From Verrucomicrobiota bacterium JB022 (GTDB lineage: Bacteria > Verrucomicrobiota > Verrucomicrobiia > Opitutales > Oceanipulchritudinaceae): 64,000 nucleotides of DNA. The notes under the pieces are model-generated. The model saw only the letters and a list, made by a program, of their open reading frames with translations. It was not told the DNA's origin and ran no database searches. Position numbers and translations under genes: made by a program. Numbering within the stretch: position 1 is the first letter of the stretch; every line of letters starts with the position of its first letter. This document shows, piece by piece, positions 24,316 to 33,403 of the stretch. The stretch spans positions 1 to 64,000 of the forward strand of contig JAUTCQ010000015.1 of assembly GCA_030673845.1 (NCBI GenBank). Direction: 5' to 3'.

Positions 24316-24433
24316 CCTTGAAGGAATCCGTGAGGCTGGCAAGGGCAGAGTGGCCGGAACTGGCTTGTGTGGTTTGGGGCAATAAATTGCCCGCGGGGTT
24401 GCCATGTCTGCTGCAGGTAGGCTCTCTTGAGGC

Positions 24434-25801
24434 ATGTCGCTCTTTCGACGACTTTGGCATCCGCGCGTGCCTTTTTCGCCAGCGGGCCTGCCGTTTTTCT
24501 ACGGTTGGGTGGTGCTGGTGGTGGCCGGGTTGGGGATTATCGGCAGCATCCCGGGGCAGACGGTGGGGGTGGGCGTCTTCAGCGATGCGCTGTGCGAGGC
24601 GCTGAACATCAGCCGCTTGCAGCTTTCGTATGCTTACATGGGCGGGACGGCGCTGAGCGGTTTTCTGTTACCGCTGGGCGGGCAGATGCTCGATCGGCTG
24701 GGCGCGCGGCGCTTCTTCGTGCTGGCGGCGGTGCTCTTTGGCCTCAGCCTGGCCGCCATTTCGCAGCTCGACTGGATCCGCAGCTCCCTGCTCGGCTGGT
24801 TGAGCGCCGATTGGCAGCTTGGGGGCCTGCAGGTCAACCTCGGCTCGTTTGTGGCCACGATGGGCGCGTTTCTCCTGATCCGCTTTTCCGGGCAGGGGCT
24901 GCTGACGTTGGCACCTCGGGCGATGCTGATGAAGTGGTGGAACCGGCGTCGGGGGCTCGTGACGGCGATTCAGGGCGTGATGGTGAGCGGCGTGTTTGCG
25001 AGCGCCCCCGCCTTGCTGCTGCCGCTGGTCAACGGCCTGGGCTGGAGTGGGGCCTACCTGGTGCTGGCGGGGCTGGCGTTGTTTGGCCTCGGCGCGATGG
25101 GCTGGCTGTTTTACCGCGACAACCCGGAGGAGTGCGGGCTGGTGATGGACGGCAAGGTCTACCCGGCGGAAAAGGCCGAGCCGAAGAACCCCGACTTGAT
25201 CATGCGCAAGGAGTTCACGCGCGGCGAGGCGATGCGGACGTATGCCTTCTGGCTCTTTACGCTCATGATGGCCTTTCAGGGACTGTTTTTTACCGCCATC
25301 TCGTTCCACCTCGTCGATCTGGGCGAGAGCCTGGGCGTGGGCGGGGAGGGGCTCAGCCACCTCTTCGGCATCACCGGGCTGGTGACGATCGCGACCAATC
25401 TGCTGGTGGGGTTTTTGCTCGACCACATCCGCCTGCGCTACGTCTCGATGGCGATGTGCCTGGGTGGGATGATCTGCTCGGGTGGGCTGTTGTTGATGCC
25501 GGGCAGCCTGGGCCAAGGGTTGTTCGTGCTCGGTTTGGGTATGGCGTGGGGCTGCTTCCCCTCGATCACGGGGGTGACGTATGCGCGCTTCTTCGGTCGG
25601 CAACACCTGGGGGCGATCAGCGGCATGGCGATGTCTTGGCTGGTGTGGGGCAGCGCGTTTGGCCCGGCGGGTTATGGGCAACTGAAGGCGCTGCAGGGCT
25701 CTTACCGTGGGGCGTTGGCGATGACGCTTTGCATGTATGGCGTTTTCCTCGTCGGCTCGTGGTTTGCCGTCAATCCGCAGCGCAAGGTGCCGGTGGCTTG
25801 A
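24434..25801 (+). CDS. MFS transporter (monocarboxylate/OFA-like)
   Basis: 455 residues and about 12 hydrophobic segments. The first MFS half has [12 protein letters not shown] (motif A-like, loop 2-3); the second half starts after a central hydrophilic stretch of about 40 residues ([19 protein letters not shown]). The pattern [14 protein letters not shown] at the N-terminus is common in oxalate/formate and monocarboxylate carriers, so an organic acid is a likely substrate, but this is not certain. Divergent from ilvB with about 120 nt between the starts. Confidence 0.85.
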   Translation: MSLFRRLWHPRVPFSPAGLPFFYGWVVLVVAGLGIIGSIPGQTVGVGVFSDALCEALNISRLQLSYAYMGGTALSGFLLPLGGQMLDRLGARRFFVLAAVLFGLSLAAISQLDWIRSSLLGWLSADWQLGGLQVNLGSFVATMGAFLLIRFSGQGLLTLAPRAMLMKWWNRRRGLVTAIQGVMVSGVFASAPALLLPLVNGLGWSGAYLVLAGLALFGLGAMGWLFYRDNPEECGLVMDGKVYPAEKAEPKNPDLIMRKEFTRGEAMRTYAFWLFTLMMAFQGLFFTAISFHLVDLGESLGVGGEGLSHLFGITGLVTIATNLLVGFLLDHIRLRYVSMAMCLGGMICSGGLLLMPGSLGQGLFVLGLGMAWGCFPSITGVTYARFFGRQHLGAISGMAMSWLVWGSAFGPAGYGQLKALQGSYRGALAMTLCMYGVFLVGSWFAVNPQRKVPVA

Positions 25802-26109
25802 GGTGAGCTGCCAAGGAGAGCCCCCGGGCCTGCGAAACAGGCAAGCGCAGAGCCCAGGGGCGTACTCCATGGCAAAATATTAAGGGATCGGTAGCTTCAG
25901 GTCTATGCCCTAGAAGGTTGGATTCTTCTAGTTGTTGCATATTTATACGTGTTTATGCGTAATTTTAACCATAGGCTAATTGCCTTAATTTTACAAGGTG
26001 TGGGTGTAAGACGCCGGTCACCTCTGCTAAAACCACATTGGTCGTATTTTGGAGCCGCAATCTACTAAGGCGGTGGAAAGTTTCTATGAATCGCTCTATG
26101 CTACCCGTC
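25802..26109. other. Intergenic region before the epimerase gene
   Basis: About 308 nt. The second half is AT-rich and probably carries the promoter of the next gene; I cannot single out a convincing -35/-10 pair. No terminator hairpin with a T-run, repeat or RNA gene is apparent. Confidence 0.5.
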
Positions 26110-27015
26110 ATGAAGACCATGCTGATCACGGGAATGACGGGGCTCGTGGGCTCCCACGTCAAGGAACTGGCCGAGCGCGAAGGCTGGACGGTGCGCGGGC
26201 TTTCTCGTGATCCGGCGGGGCGCCCCGGGCTCTATCGTTGGAACCCGAAGCAGGGCGAGCTGGATGTGACGGCACTGCAGGGCGTGGAGGCGGTCGTGCA
26301 CTTGGCGGGCGCAGGCATTGCCGAGGGCAGCTGGACGGCCGAGCGCAAGCAGGTGATCCTCGACAGCCGGGTGCAGGGTACGCAGTTGCTCTGCGAGGCG
26401 CTGGCTGCGATGGAGGAAAAGCCGCGCGTGCTCGTCTGCGCCAGCGGCTCCAGCGCCTACCCCTACGGGCCGCGACTGTGGGACGAATCGGGGCCGTTTG
26501 GTCAATCCTTCCTCTCTCAAGTGGTGCGCGCGTGGGAGCAGTCGGCCGACGCGGCGCGCCTGGCAGGCATCCGGGTGGTGCACGGGCGCTTTGGCGTCGT
26601 CTTGAGCACCCAAGACGGCGCGCTGGCCAAAATGCTGCCCTTTTTCAAAAAGGGCCTTGGTGGCCCGGTGGGCAATGGGCGCCAGCAGTTGAGCTGGATC
26701 ACGCCCGACGACCTGGCGGCGGCCATCCTGCACTGCATCCGCAACGACCAGCTGGAAGGCGCCGTGAACATGGCCGCGCCGGAGCCGGTCAGCAACGGCA
26801 CCTTTGCGCAGGCGCTGGGTCACGCGGTCGGGCGGCCCACGGTGGTGCCGATCCCGAGCTTTGCGATCAAGCTGCGCTATGGGCAGATGGGCGAGGAGAC
26901 GATCCTGGCCGACAATCGTATCCTGCCCGCCAAGCTGCGTTCGAGCGGCTTTAACTGGCAATATCCCGAGATCGAGGGCGCGCTGAAGCACGCGCTGGAG
27001 CAGCACGAGCGTTAG
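26110..27015 (+). CDS. TIGR01777-family NAD-dependent epimerase (YfcH-like)
   Basis: 301 residues. The N-terminal Rossmann motif is ITGMTGLVGSHV, followed by VVHLAGAGIAEGSW and ASGSSAYPYGP, both typical of TIGR01777. The C-terminal DUF1731-like part is GEETILADNRILPAKLRSSGF. Members are distant SDR proteins of uncertain function, linked in some lineages to cell division. Several upstream Met codons exist; the ATG at 26110 directly precedes the nucleotide-binding strand. Confidence 0.9.
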   Translation: MKTMLITGMTGLVGSHVKELAEREGWTVRGLSRDPAGRPGLYRWNPKQGELDVTALQGVEAVVHLAGAGIAEGSWTAERKQVILDSRVQGTQLLCEALAAMEEKPRVLVCASGSSAYPYGPRLWDESGPFGQSFLSQVVRAWEQSADAARLAGIRVVHGRFGVVLSTQDGALAKMLPFFKKGLGGPVGNGRQQLSWITPDDLAAAILHCIRNDQLEGAVNMAAPEPVSNGTFAQALGHAVGRPTVVPIPSFAIKLRYGQMGEETILADNRILPAKLRSSGFNWQYPEIEGALKHALEQHER

Positions 27016-27044
27016 CTGGACGGATTGTTGCCGGTATAGGCAAG

Positions 27045-27077
27045 AAAAAGCGGCGACCCGGAAAACCGAGCCGCCGC
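27045..27077 (-). terminator. Intrinsic terminator of ohr
   Basis: On the minus strand a 12-bp GC-rich stem (two G-T pairs) with a TTTT loop is followed by five T. It lies 33 nt after the ohr stop. Confidence 0.85.
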
Positions 27078-27110
27078 GTGCAAGCTTGTCGTCAAAAAAT
27101 TGGTGCTGAC

Positions 27111-27533
27111 CTAGGCCACCGTGGTGCTGACCTGGATGTTGCCCTTGGTGGCGTGCGAGTAGGGGCACACGACGTGGGCCTTCTGCACGAGGTCTTCCAC
27201 CGTCGAGCGGTCGACGCCGGGGATGGAGACCGTGAGGTCGGCGGTGATGCCGAAGCCCTGCTTGTCGTCGCGCTCGCCGATCCCGACCTTGGCGGAGACG
27301 CTGGCATCGTCGGGGATCTTCACCTTGGCCTTGCCGGCGACAAATTTCAGCGCGCCGAGGAAACAGGCGGAGTAGCCCGCGGCGAAAAGCTGTTCGGGGT
27401 TGGTGCCGGCGCCGCCCGCGCCGCCCAGTTCCTTGGGCGTGGAGAGCTTGACGTCGATCTTGCCGTCGTCGGTGCGGGAGTGGCCTTCGCGGCCGCCGGT
27501 GGAAGTGGCGTTGGCAGTATACAGTGCTTTCAT
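27111..27533 (-). CDS. ohr: Organic hydroperoxide resistance protein Ohr
   Basis: 140 residues of the Ohr branch of OsmC/Ohr thiol peroxidases, which reduce organic and lipid hydroperoxides using lipoyl groups. The two redox Cys residues are C57 (GYSACF) and C123 ([12 protein letters not shown]), and the supporting Arg is R15 (GGREG). The start [14 protein letters not shown] at 27533 is canonical; an ATG at 27590 overlapping the esterase stop would add 19 residues. It follows the esterase gene on the same strand, with two OhrR-like palindromes upstream of the pair. Confidence 0.93.
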   Translation of the reverse strand: MKALYTANATSTGGREGHSRTDDGKIDVKLSTPKELGGAGGAGTNPEQLFAAGYSACFLGALKFVAGKAKVKIPDDASVSAKVGIGERDDKQGFGITADLTVSIPGVDRSTVEDLVQKAHVVCPYSHATKGNIQVSTTVA

Positions 27534-27586
27534 GTGGTTGGGATCTCTGTAGGTTTGAGGTGTATTGTTACTAAAGCCATTTTGGC

Positions 27587-28624
27587 TCATTCAGCAAAGG
27601 CTTCGCGCAGCTTCTCGCTCGCGAGGGCGATGGCGGCCCGTGCGGCGGGCGTTTGAGAGACGGCGTTGAGCATCACGAAGTCGTGGATCGCACCCCCGAA
27701 GCGGGCGGCGGTCACGTGGACCCCGGCGGCGGAGAGGCGGCGCGCATAGGCTTCGCCCTCGTCGCGCAACACGTCAAACTCGGCCGTCAGCACCACCGCG
27801 CGGGGCAGGTGGCGGAGCTGCTCGTCGCTGGCCTGCAGGGGCGAAACGGTCGGGAGGGCGCGCTCGGCTTCGCTCGCATACGCGTCCCAAAACCACTGCA
27901 TGGCGTTGCGGGTGAGGAAGTGGCCCTCCGCAAAGGCCTGATACGACCCCGAGTCGAGGTCGGCATTCGTAACCGGGTAGAAGAGCACCTGCAGGCGCAG
28001 GCTCGGGCCGTTGCGCTCCTGGGCGAGCAGGGTAACGGCGGCGGCGAGGTTGCCACCCGCACTGTCTCCCGCCACCGCGAGCCGTTGGGGGTCGAGGCCC
28101 AGCTCCGCGCCATGGGCGGCGATGTATCCCAGCGCGGCGTAGGCTTCCTCCACCGCCACCGGAAAGCGGACTTCAGGCGAGGGCGAGTAGTCGACAAAGA
28201 CGAAGGCGGACTGGCTGGCCGCAGCCAGCTCGCGGACGAGGCGCTCGTGGGTCTTGAAATTGCCGAGGATCCAGCCGCCGCCGTGGAGATAGAGGACCGC
28301 GGGCAGGGGACCGCTCACGCCTGCAGGGCGGACGATGTGCGCGTGCACCTGGCTGGAGGGGCCGACCGGGAAGTCGTGCTCGCTCACTTCGGCGGTCGCG
28401 AGGGGGACTTCGCCCGCCTGGGCGCCATCGAGCACGGCCCGGGCGTCGGCGATTGAAAGCTGGTAGATCGGTTTGCCGCCACCGAGGTGGACGGCTTCGA
28501 GGAACTGCTGGGCGGCGCGTTCGACCCCGGGGCTGCCGACGCCGGCAGCGCGGCCTTCGGCCGAAGCGTGGGAAGCGCCTTGGAGCGCGGCTTGAGTGGA
28601 GAGGCGGTGGTGTTGGTGGCTCAT
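27587..28624 (-). CDS. Alpha/beta hydrolase, hormone-sensitive lipase (HSL) family
   Basis: 345 residues; the oxyanion-hole motif HGGGW and the nucleophile elbow GDSAGGN mark the HSL-type esterase family. Further triad residues are suggested by [11 protein letters not shown] (Asp) and AIHDF (His). The N-terminal about 60 residues are variable. It precedes ohr on the same strand, with ends 54 nt from the chosen ohr start; an esterase next to ohr suggests a role in handling oxidised lipids or esters, which is inference. Likely regulated together with ohr. Confidence 0.88.
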   Translation of the reverse strand: MSHQHHRLSTQAALQGASHASAEGRAAGVGSPGVERAAQQFLEAVHLGGGKPIYQLSIADARAVLDGAQAGEVPLATAEVSEHDFPVGPSSQVHAHIVRPAGVSGPLPAVLYLHGGGWILGNFKTHERLVRELAAASQSAFVFVDYSPSPEVRFPVAVEEAYAALGYIAAHGAELGLDPQRLAVAGDSAGGNLAAAVTLLAQERNGPSLRLQVLFYPVTNADLDSGSYQAFAEGHFLTRNAMQWFWDAYASEAERALPTVSPLQASDEQLRHLPRAVVLTAEFDVLRDEGEAYARRLSAAGVHVTAARFGGAIHDFVMLNAVSQTPAARAAIALASEKLREAFAE

Positions 28625-28652
28625 GTCGGTCTAGGTTCAGGTGTTGATAAAT

Positions 28653-28725
28653 TAAGTTGCGTGCAATCTATGAGACGCAATCTGGGGTAGATTCGTTTAA
28701 AGTCAACTAGATTGCGCGCAATTTA
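28653..28725 (-). promoter_or_regulatory. Two OhrR/MarR-type palindromes before the esterase-ohr operon
   Basis: TAAGTTGCGTGCAATCTA (28653-28670) and TAGATTGCGCGCAATTTA (28708-28725) share the core TTGCGYGCAA with flanking TA-rich ends; their centres are 55 bp apart. They sit 29 to 101 nt upstream of the esterase start. MarR-family regulators bind such palindromes, and OhrR is the expected repressor of ohr. No ohrR gene is in the window. Confidence 0.6.
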
Positions 28726-28858
28726 TTTGAAGCCTCGAACCTTTTCTTTCACGCATGAATCAAAGTTCCTAGCCAAGACACCTGTTACGCAGAGAAAAAC
28801 TCTTTGTGCCTTGGTGCTCTTGGTGAGAGGCCTTCAGTAAAAGCCTACCTTCCCTCCC

Positions 28859-30802
28859 TTACGGCTGCACCAGCCCCGGATCGAGGCGGATGTGGGCAGG
28901 GGCGTCGCGGTCGGCGGTGATCCAACCGTCTTCGAGCTTCAGCTCAGTTACCTGAATGGTGCTGCGGCGCTTTTCGTAGCCATCGGGAATGTTCGGATCT
29001 TCCTGCCCTGCGTGGGTGAAATAGAAGATGAAGGCGCGGTCGCCCTGCACGACCACATCGGGGTGCTGGCCCTTCACGCGGTCGTCTTCGCCCTTGCCGG
29101 GCACTTGCAGCAGGTTTTCGTCGCCCGGCATGCGCTCCCACTCCACCGCGTCGCTGGAGCGGTAGACGCCGAGGCCCTGCCACACGTCGGTGATCATCCA
29201 GTAGTGGCCCTGCCAGTGGAAGACGGTCGGCCCTTCGCCCGGGCGGTCGCCCACGACCTTGCCGCGATCGGTCCACGACTGGAGGTCGGGGCTGTCGGCG
29301 AAGTAGATGGATTTGCCGTCGCGCTCGTTGTTGTACCAGAGACGCCAGTTGCCGTCTTGCAGTTGGAGGATGGCGGCGTCGATCACGCGATCACTCGCCA
29401 GCTCAATCTCCTGGGCGTTGCCCCAGTGGCGGAGGTCCTTGCTGGTCAGGTGGACCATGTGGCGCGGGTGCTGCCACGTCTCGAAGACTCCCGGCACGAC
29501 GGTGAGCAGCATGTGGTGCACGCCCTTGGAGTCGGTAAACAGCTCTGGAGCCCAGTGGGTCGCGCCGTCGCCGCCCAACTCTTCCGGTAAGTCAATTTGC
29601 GCCGTGCCGACGTAGCTCCACGAGGCCCCGCCGTCGCAGGATTCGGCGATCCCGAGCCGCGTGCCGTGGACCCAGGTGACGCCCGTCAGCCCCTCGGCCT
29701 TGGCGCGGCGGTTGGTGTAAAACATCCACCAGCGCGCCCGTTCCGGATTCCAGATCAGCAGCGGGTCGGCGGCGCCGTCAAAAGTCGGGTCGCGGAAGAG
29801 CGGCTTGTCGGCTACTTTGCCCTTGGTTTCGGGGCGTGGCGTGCCAAAGTCGGGCGTGCCGTCCTTGCGCCAGCGAATCTCCTGCACGCGGGCGTGGCGG
29901 TTGGGATCGCGCAGCGGGTCGACCGCGATTTCGCGATAGTTGCGCGCATGGTAAATGAGGTAGTCCTTGCCGTTCTGGGTCGCAAAGCTGTTGTGGCCGG
30001 GGCCGTAGATGCCGTTTTCCGGCGACGACTCGAAGACCGGCTCCGGCGATTTCGTCCAGCTCTTGGGGTCGAGCGGGTCGGCGGAGGTGTCGGCGGTCAG
30101 CAGGCCCATGCAGTAATTATGGTCTGTCCCGCTGGCGGAGTAGGTGAGGAAGAGCTTGCCGTTGCGCTGGAGCACGGCCGCGCCTTCGTTCACGGCGTAG
30201 CGCCGCTTTTCCCAATCGTATTCCGGGGCCGTCAGCAGGATGGGTTTGCCTTTGAGGGTCCACGGATTTTTCAGCTGGGCGATGTAGAGGTTGGAGTTGG
30301 CCTTGTCGCCTTGGCCCTGCTGCGCCCACACGAGGTAGTTTTTGCCGCGCAGGCTGAAGACGGTGGCATCGAGCGAAAACGAATCCCACGGCGTCTCGAT
30401 CTGGCCCTTTTCGACCCATTTGCCCGTCAGAGGGTCTTCGCTGGCGCACTCGAGCACATACATGCGGATGTTCCAGATTTTTCCCGCCTGCCCGGCGGCA
30501 AAGTAGAGGTACCACTTGCCGTTGAGGCGGTGCAGCTCGGGGGCCCAGATGTGCCAGCTCATCGGCCCGCTCTCGTGCTTGTTCCACACTGTAACCGGCT
30601 CGGCGCACTGCAGCCCCTCCAGCGAATCGGCGGCGCGCAGCTCGATGCGGTCGTAGGCGGGCACGGAGCCGGTAAAATAGTAACGGCCCTCGTGTTGCAT
30701 CACCCAAGGGTCGGCGCGTTGGAAAATCAGGGGATTGGGCAAGGTGTCGGCCACGAGGGTGAGGGGGAGCAAAAGGAGCAAGAGGAAGATTCGTAAGGGC
30801 AT
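28859..30802 (-). CDS. Secreted bi-domain GH43-type glycoside hydrolase
   Basis: 647 residues with a signal peptide (leucine-rich first 17 residues). The N-terminal five-bladed propeller has the GH43 acid triad: D30 (RADPWV), D144 (SLDATVF) and E205 (NEGAAVL). A second propeller-like domain begins near residue 335 (FRDPTFDGAADPLLIW) and has its own HWAPELF and DAAILQ segments. GH43 enzymes act on arabinan, xylan and related sugars; the second domain looks like another GH43/GH117-type module. The pairing suggests plant or algal polysaccharide use. Precise substrate unknown. Confidence 0.85.
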   Translation of the reverse strand: MPLRIFLLLLLLPLTLVADTLPNPLIFQRADPWVMQHEGRYYFTGSVPAYDRIELRAADSLEGLQCAEPVTVWNKHESGPMSWHIWAPELHRLNGKWYLYFAAGQAGKIWNIRMYVLECASEDPLTGKWVEKGQIETPWDSFSLDATVFSLRGKNYLVWAQQGQGDKANSNLYIAQLKNPWTLKGKPILLTAPEYDWEKRRYAVNEGAAVLQRNGKLFLTYSASGTDHNYCMGLLTADTSADPLDPKSWTKSPEPVFESSPENGIYGPGHNSFATQNGKDYLIYHARNYREIAVDPLRDPNRHARVQEIRWRKDGTPDFGTPRPETKGKVADKPLFRDPTFDGAADPLLIWNPERARWWMFYTNRRAKAEGLTGVTWVHGTRLGIAESCDGGASWSYVGTAQIDLPEELGGDGATHWAPELFTDSKGVHHMLLTVVPGVFETWQHPRHMVHLTSKDLRHWGNAQEIELASDRVIDAAILQLQDGNWRLWYNNERDGKSIYFADSPDLQSWTDRGKVVGDRPGEGPTVFHWQGHYWMITDVWQGLGVYRSSDAVEWERMPGDENLLQVPGKGEDDRVKGQHPDVVVQGDRAFIFYFTHAGQEDPNIPDGYEKRRSTIQVTELKLEDGWITADRDAPAHIRLDPGLVQP

Positions 30803-30916
30803 GGGGCAGAGGGGGGCAGGGGTTAGGTGCTCATACCGTCAGAGCGTGTGCAAGTCGCCCGACGGCACAAGCCGCGACGGGTTTTGACGGTCAGAATACA
30901 GGAGGAGGGAAATCGG

Positions 30917-31050
30917 AACAGGAGTTAAAAGGGTGAAAAGGAGTTCAGAAATTGAACAGAAGATAACGAAGGAAACGAAGAAGGTGGAATTGTATCTCTC
31001 CTTCGTTCTCTTTGTTTCCTTTTGTTTTAAAACTCCTTTTAACTCCTGTT
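30917..31050. repeat. Imperfect inverted repeat, AACAGGAGTTAAAA family, copy 2
   Basis: Outer arms AACAGGAGTTAAAA (30917-30930) and its complement (31037-31050) enclose further purine-rich and pyrimidine-rich arms: AAGGAAACGAAGAAGG near 30970 faces CCTTCGTTCTCTTTG near 31000. The whole fills most of the 308-nt gap between the hydrolase and the ThiF-like gene. The outer arms match copy 1 at 5763-5869. Confidence 0.7.
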
Positions 31051-31110
31051 CAGTACATCCTCTCCACCCTGTTGCTGGACAAGTTGGTCTGGATCGTTTC
31101 TAGTGGCGGG

Positions 31111-32277
31111 ATGGCATTGAGTGGAGCGGAAGCCGCGCGTTACAGTCGGCAGATCATCCTGCCCGAGATCGGTGTGGCAGGGCAGGAAAAGCTGCGTGAG
31201 AGCCGCGTGCTGATCATCGGCATGGGCGGGCTCGGGAGCCCTGCGGCGCTGTATCTGGCGGCTGCCGGGGTCGGCACGCTGGGGCTGGCCGACTTCGACA
31301 AGGTGGAGGTGCACAACCTGCAGCGCCAGATCATCCACGACGAGGCCAGCCAGGGCACGTCCAAACTCGAAAGCGCCGCCCGGCGCCTGCGCGCGCTCGA
31401 CCCGTCCATCCGCCTCAACCTCCACCCCGAGGGCGTGACGGATGCCAACGCAATCGAGCTCTTCGGCCAGTACGACATCATTGTCGACGGCACGGACAAC
31501 TTCCCCACGCGCTACCGCAACAACGACGCAGCAGTGCTGGCGCGCAAGCCGCTCGTCTACGGCAGCATCTACCAATTCGAGGGGCAGGTCTCGATCTTCG
31601 ACCCGGCCAGCGGCGGGCCGTGTTACCGCTGCCTTTTCCCCGAGATGCCCGCCCCCGGCGAGGTGCCCAACTGCGACGAAGCGGGTGTGTTTGGCGCGCT
31701 CTGCGGCGTCGTCGGCTCGTTCCAGGCGCTGGAGACGATCAAATACCTCACCGGCGCGGGCGAATCGTTGCGTGGCCGCCTGCTCGCCATCGACGCGCTG
31801 ACCCTGCGCGTGCGCACGATCAACCTCAAGCGGCACGACGACTGCCCCGTCTGCGGCAAGCACCCCACCATCACCACGATCGAGCCCAAGCGCTACGACT
31901 GGAGTTGCCAAGTGCCCGCGCCCGATGCTACGAGTGACGACATGGCAGGTGAGCTACCCCTAGAAATTTCCGTCGCCCAAGCACACTCGCTGCTCCAGCA
32001 GCCCGAAGCCGATCGCCCGATGCTGCTCGACGTGCGCGAAGACCACGAGCTGGCCATCTGCCAGATCCCGGGCAACCACCACATCCCGATGGGCGAGATC
32101 GGCCTGCGCCAAAAGGAGCTGCCGACCGACCGCCCCATCGTCGTGCAATGCCACCACGGCGGCCGCAGCCTCCGCGTCGCCCAAGCCCTGCGCAACGCCG
32201 GTTACGAAGCCACCTCCATGCGCGGCGGCATCGAAGAATGGGCGGTAGAATACGACCTGAGCATGCGGCGGTATTAG
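31111..32277 (+). CDS. ThiF/MoeB-type adenylyltransferase with rhodanese domain
   Basis: 388 residues. The E1-like domain (residues 1 to about 265) has GMGGLGSP for ATP, the zinc Cys pairs CYRC and CPVC, and PNCDEAGVFG. The rhodanese domain (from about 290) has the active-site loop QCHHGGRS with the persulfide Cys. This architecture (MoeZ/MOCS3-like) adenylates and thiolates the C-terminal glycine of sulfur carrier proteins for cofactor or tRNA sulfur transfer. The start at 31111 begins the conserved SGAEAARYSRQI; earlier starts fall in the repeat region. Confidence 0.9.
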   Translation: MALSGAEAARYSRQIILPEIGVAGQEKLRESRVLIIGMGGLGSPAALYLAAAGVGTLGLADFDKVEVHNLQRQIIHDEASQGTSKLESAARRLRALDPSIRLNLHPEGVTDANAIELFGQYDIIVDGTDNFPTRYRNNDAAVLARKPLVYGSIYQFEGQVSIFDPASGGPCYRCLFPEMPAPGEVPNCDEAGVFGALCGVVGSFQALETIKYLTGAGESLRGRLLAIDALTLRVRTINLKRHDDCPVCGKHPTITTIEPKRYDWSCQVPAPDATSDDMAGELPLEISVAQAHSLLQQPEADRPMLLDVREDHELAICQIPGNHHIPMGEIGLRQKELPTDRPIVVQCHHGGRSLRVAQALRNAGYEATSMRGGIEEWAVEYDLSMRRY

Positions 32278-32287
32278 GGGGCTTTTT

Positions 32288-33403
32288 CTACTCTAAGGAG
32301 GGCAGCTCAAAGGGGGTCAACTCAAAGACTTCCTCCTGCGCCGCCGGTTGTTCGGCGTTGTAGATCTGGCGGGCCAGCTCGGCGCCACGTGTGTCGCCCT
32401 TGGCCTCGAAATCCTGCGCCCAGACGAGCAGCTCCGCCGGGTCGCGTTGGGACTGGGCACGAAATACCGTTTGCATCGCCTCCTGCCGCTCTTGTGGCAG
32501 CGCGACTTGATCGAGCAACCTGTAGGCCGCACCGGGCTCTTGCTCCGCCAATTGCGAGACGACTAAGTTGACGACTTTACTGTTGGGCTGAAAAGGCAAG
32601 TGCTCGTAGAGGTCGACTATTCGGGTGCGTTGGACGTTGTCGTACATGTAACTCATCGCGAGATCGGCGGCTGCATTCTGTGCCTGTTCTTGCCAGGATT
32701 CGTCAGGACCGAGGTAGATGGCCTCAAGCGCTGTTAATTGTTCGGCGAAGGACTGCGAATTAAGGCTGTTGGAAAGGAAGGAGCCGTTCCGCTGCATTAC
32801 CAACAAATCGTCGCCAAATTGTTGCTGGGCCCAGCGCACGGTGTTGGCGTAGCCATTCGTCTCTGCCCGAACCTCAAAGATGGAGGGCAAGACATTACGA
32901 CGCATCCGCTGCTCCAGCCCACGCATTGCCTCGACTGCGCCTTCCGGATCCTGCCGTGTCCACTCGGCGAAGAGTACAGCCAACATTATGGTGGCACTAT
33001 TGCTCAAATCATCCTGCAAAAGTTGTAACAGCTCGGGGTATTCGGTGATAGGCAAACTCTCTACATATGTCGTTATCCATTCCGGCCGGCTGCTTTCTTC
33101 CGTCAGGATTTCCTGTAAAAGCGCACGGCGGCGGTAGTCCATGCGCGGCCCCAGCCCGATATCGGGCCGCAGTTCCGCCCATGTCGCGGGCTGAGTAGAT
33201 TGTTCCGGCGCTTCCTCGGCGGTTGCAACCTGTTCCACGGGGGTGGATTCCACGGCTGGGGCCTCCGCGACTTCGGCAGGTGGCTCCCCACTCGGCCACA
33301 TCCGAGCGGCGCCATAGACTGCCAGCAGGCTCAAGGCCCAGCCACAGCCCCAGAAAAGCGCCCGCTCCAACTGTGCTCGGGAGCGCGAGGCGTCGTCGCT
33401 CAT
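32288..33403 (-). CDS. Anchored helical protein B (unknown function)
   Basis: 371 residues: a short cytoplasmic N-terminus, one transmembrane helix (about residues 14-33), a Pro/Glu/Ala-rich linker and then an all-helical domain with a repeat-like pattern (EGAVEAMRGLEQR, DPAELLVWAQDFEAKGD). The last segments resemble those of its partner and are TPR-like without matching the consensus closely. Its start overlaps the stop of the preceding gene (ATGA at 33400), so the two are translationally coupled. Family not recognised; probably periplasmic. Confidence 0.75.
   Translation of the reverse strand: MSDDASRSRAQLERALFWGCGWALSLLAVYGAARMWPSGEPPAEVAEAPAVESTPVEQVATAEEAPEQSTQPATWAELRPDIGLGPRMDYRRRALLQEILTEESSRPEWITTYVESLPITEYPELLQLLQDDLSNSATIMLAVLFAEWTRQDPEGAVEAMRGLEQRMRRNVLPSIFEVRAETNGYANTVRWAQQQFGDDLLVMQRNGSFLSNSLNSQSFAEQLTALEAIYLGPDESWQEQAQNAAADLAMSYMYDNVQRTRIVDLYEHLPFQPNSKVVNLVVSQLAEQEPGAAYRLLDQVALPQERQEAMQTVFRAQSQRDPAELLVWAQDFEAKGDTRGAELARQIYNAEQPAAQEEVFELTPFELPSLE

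Noticed and set aside
22423-24321. A 632-codon open frame antisense to ilvB
   Set aside because: A shadow frame in GC-rich DNA; its protein has His/Asp/Val-biased composition and the opposite strand encodes a clear acetolactate synthase.
28770-28850. Repeat-like stretch with TTTGTGCCTTGGTGCTCTTG
   Set aside because: Looks like degenerate low-complexity intergenic sequence; no second copy in the window, so not called a repeat.
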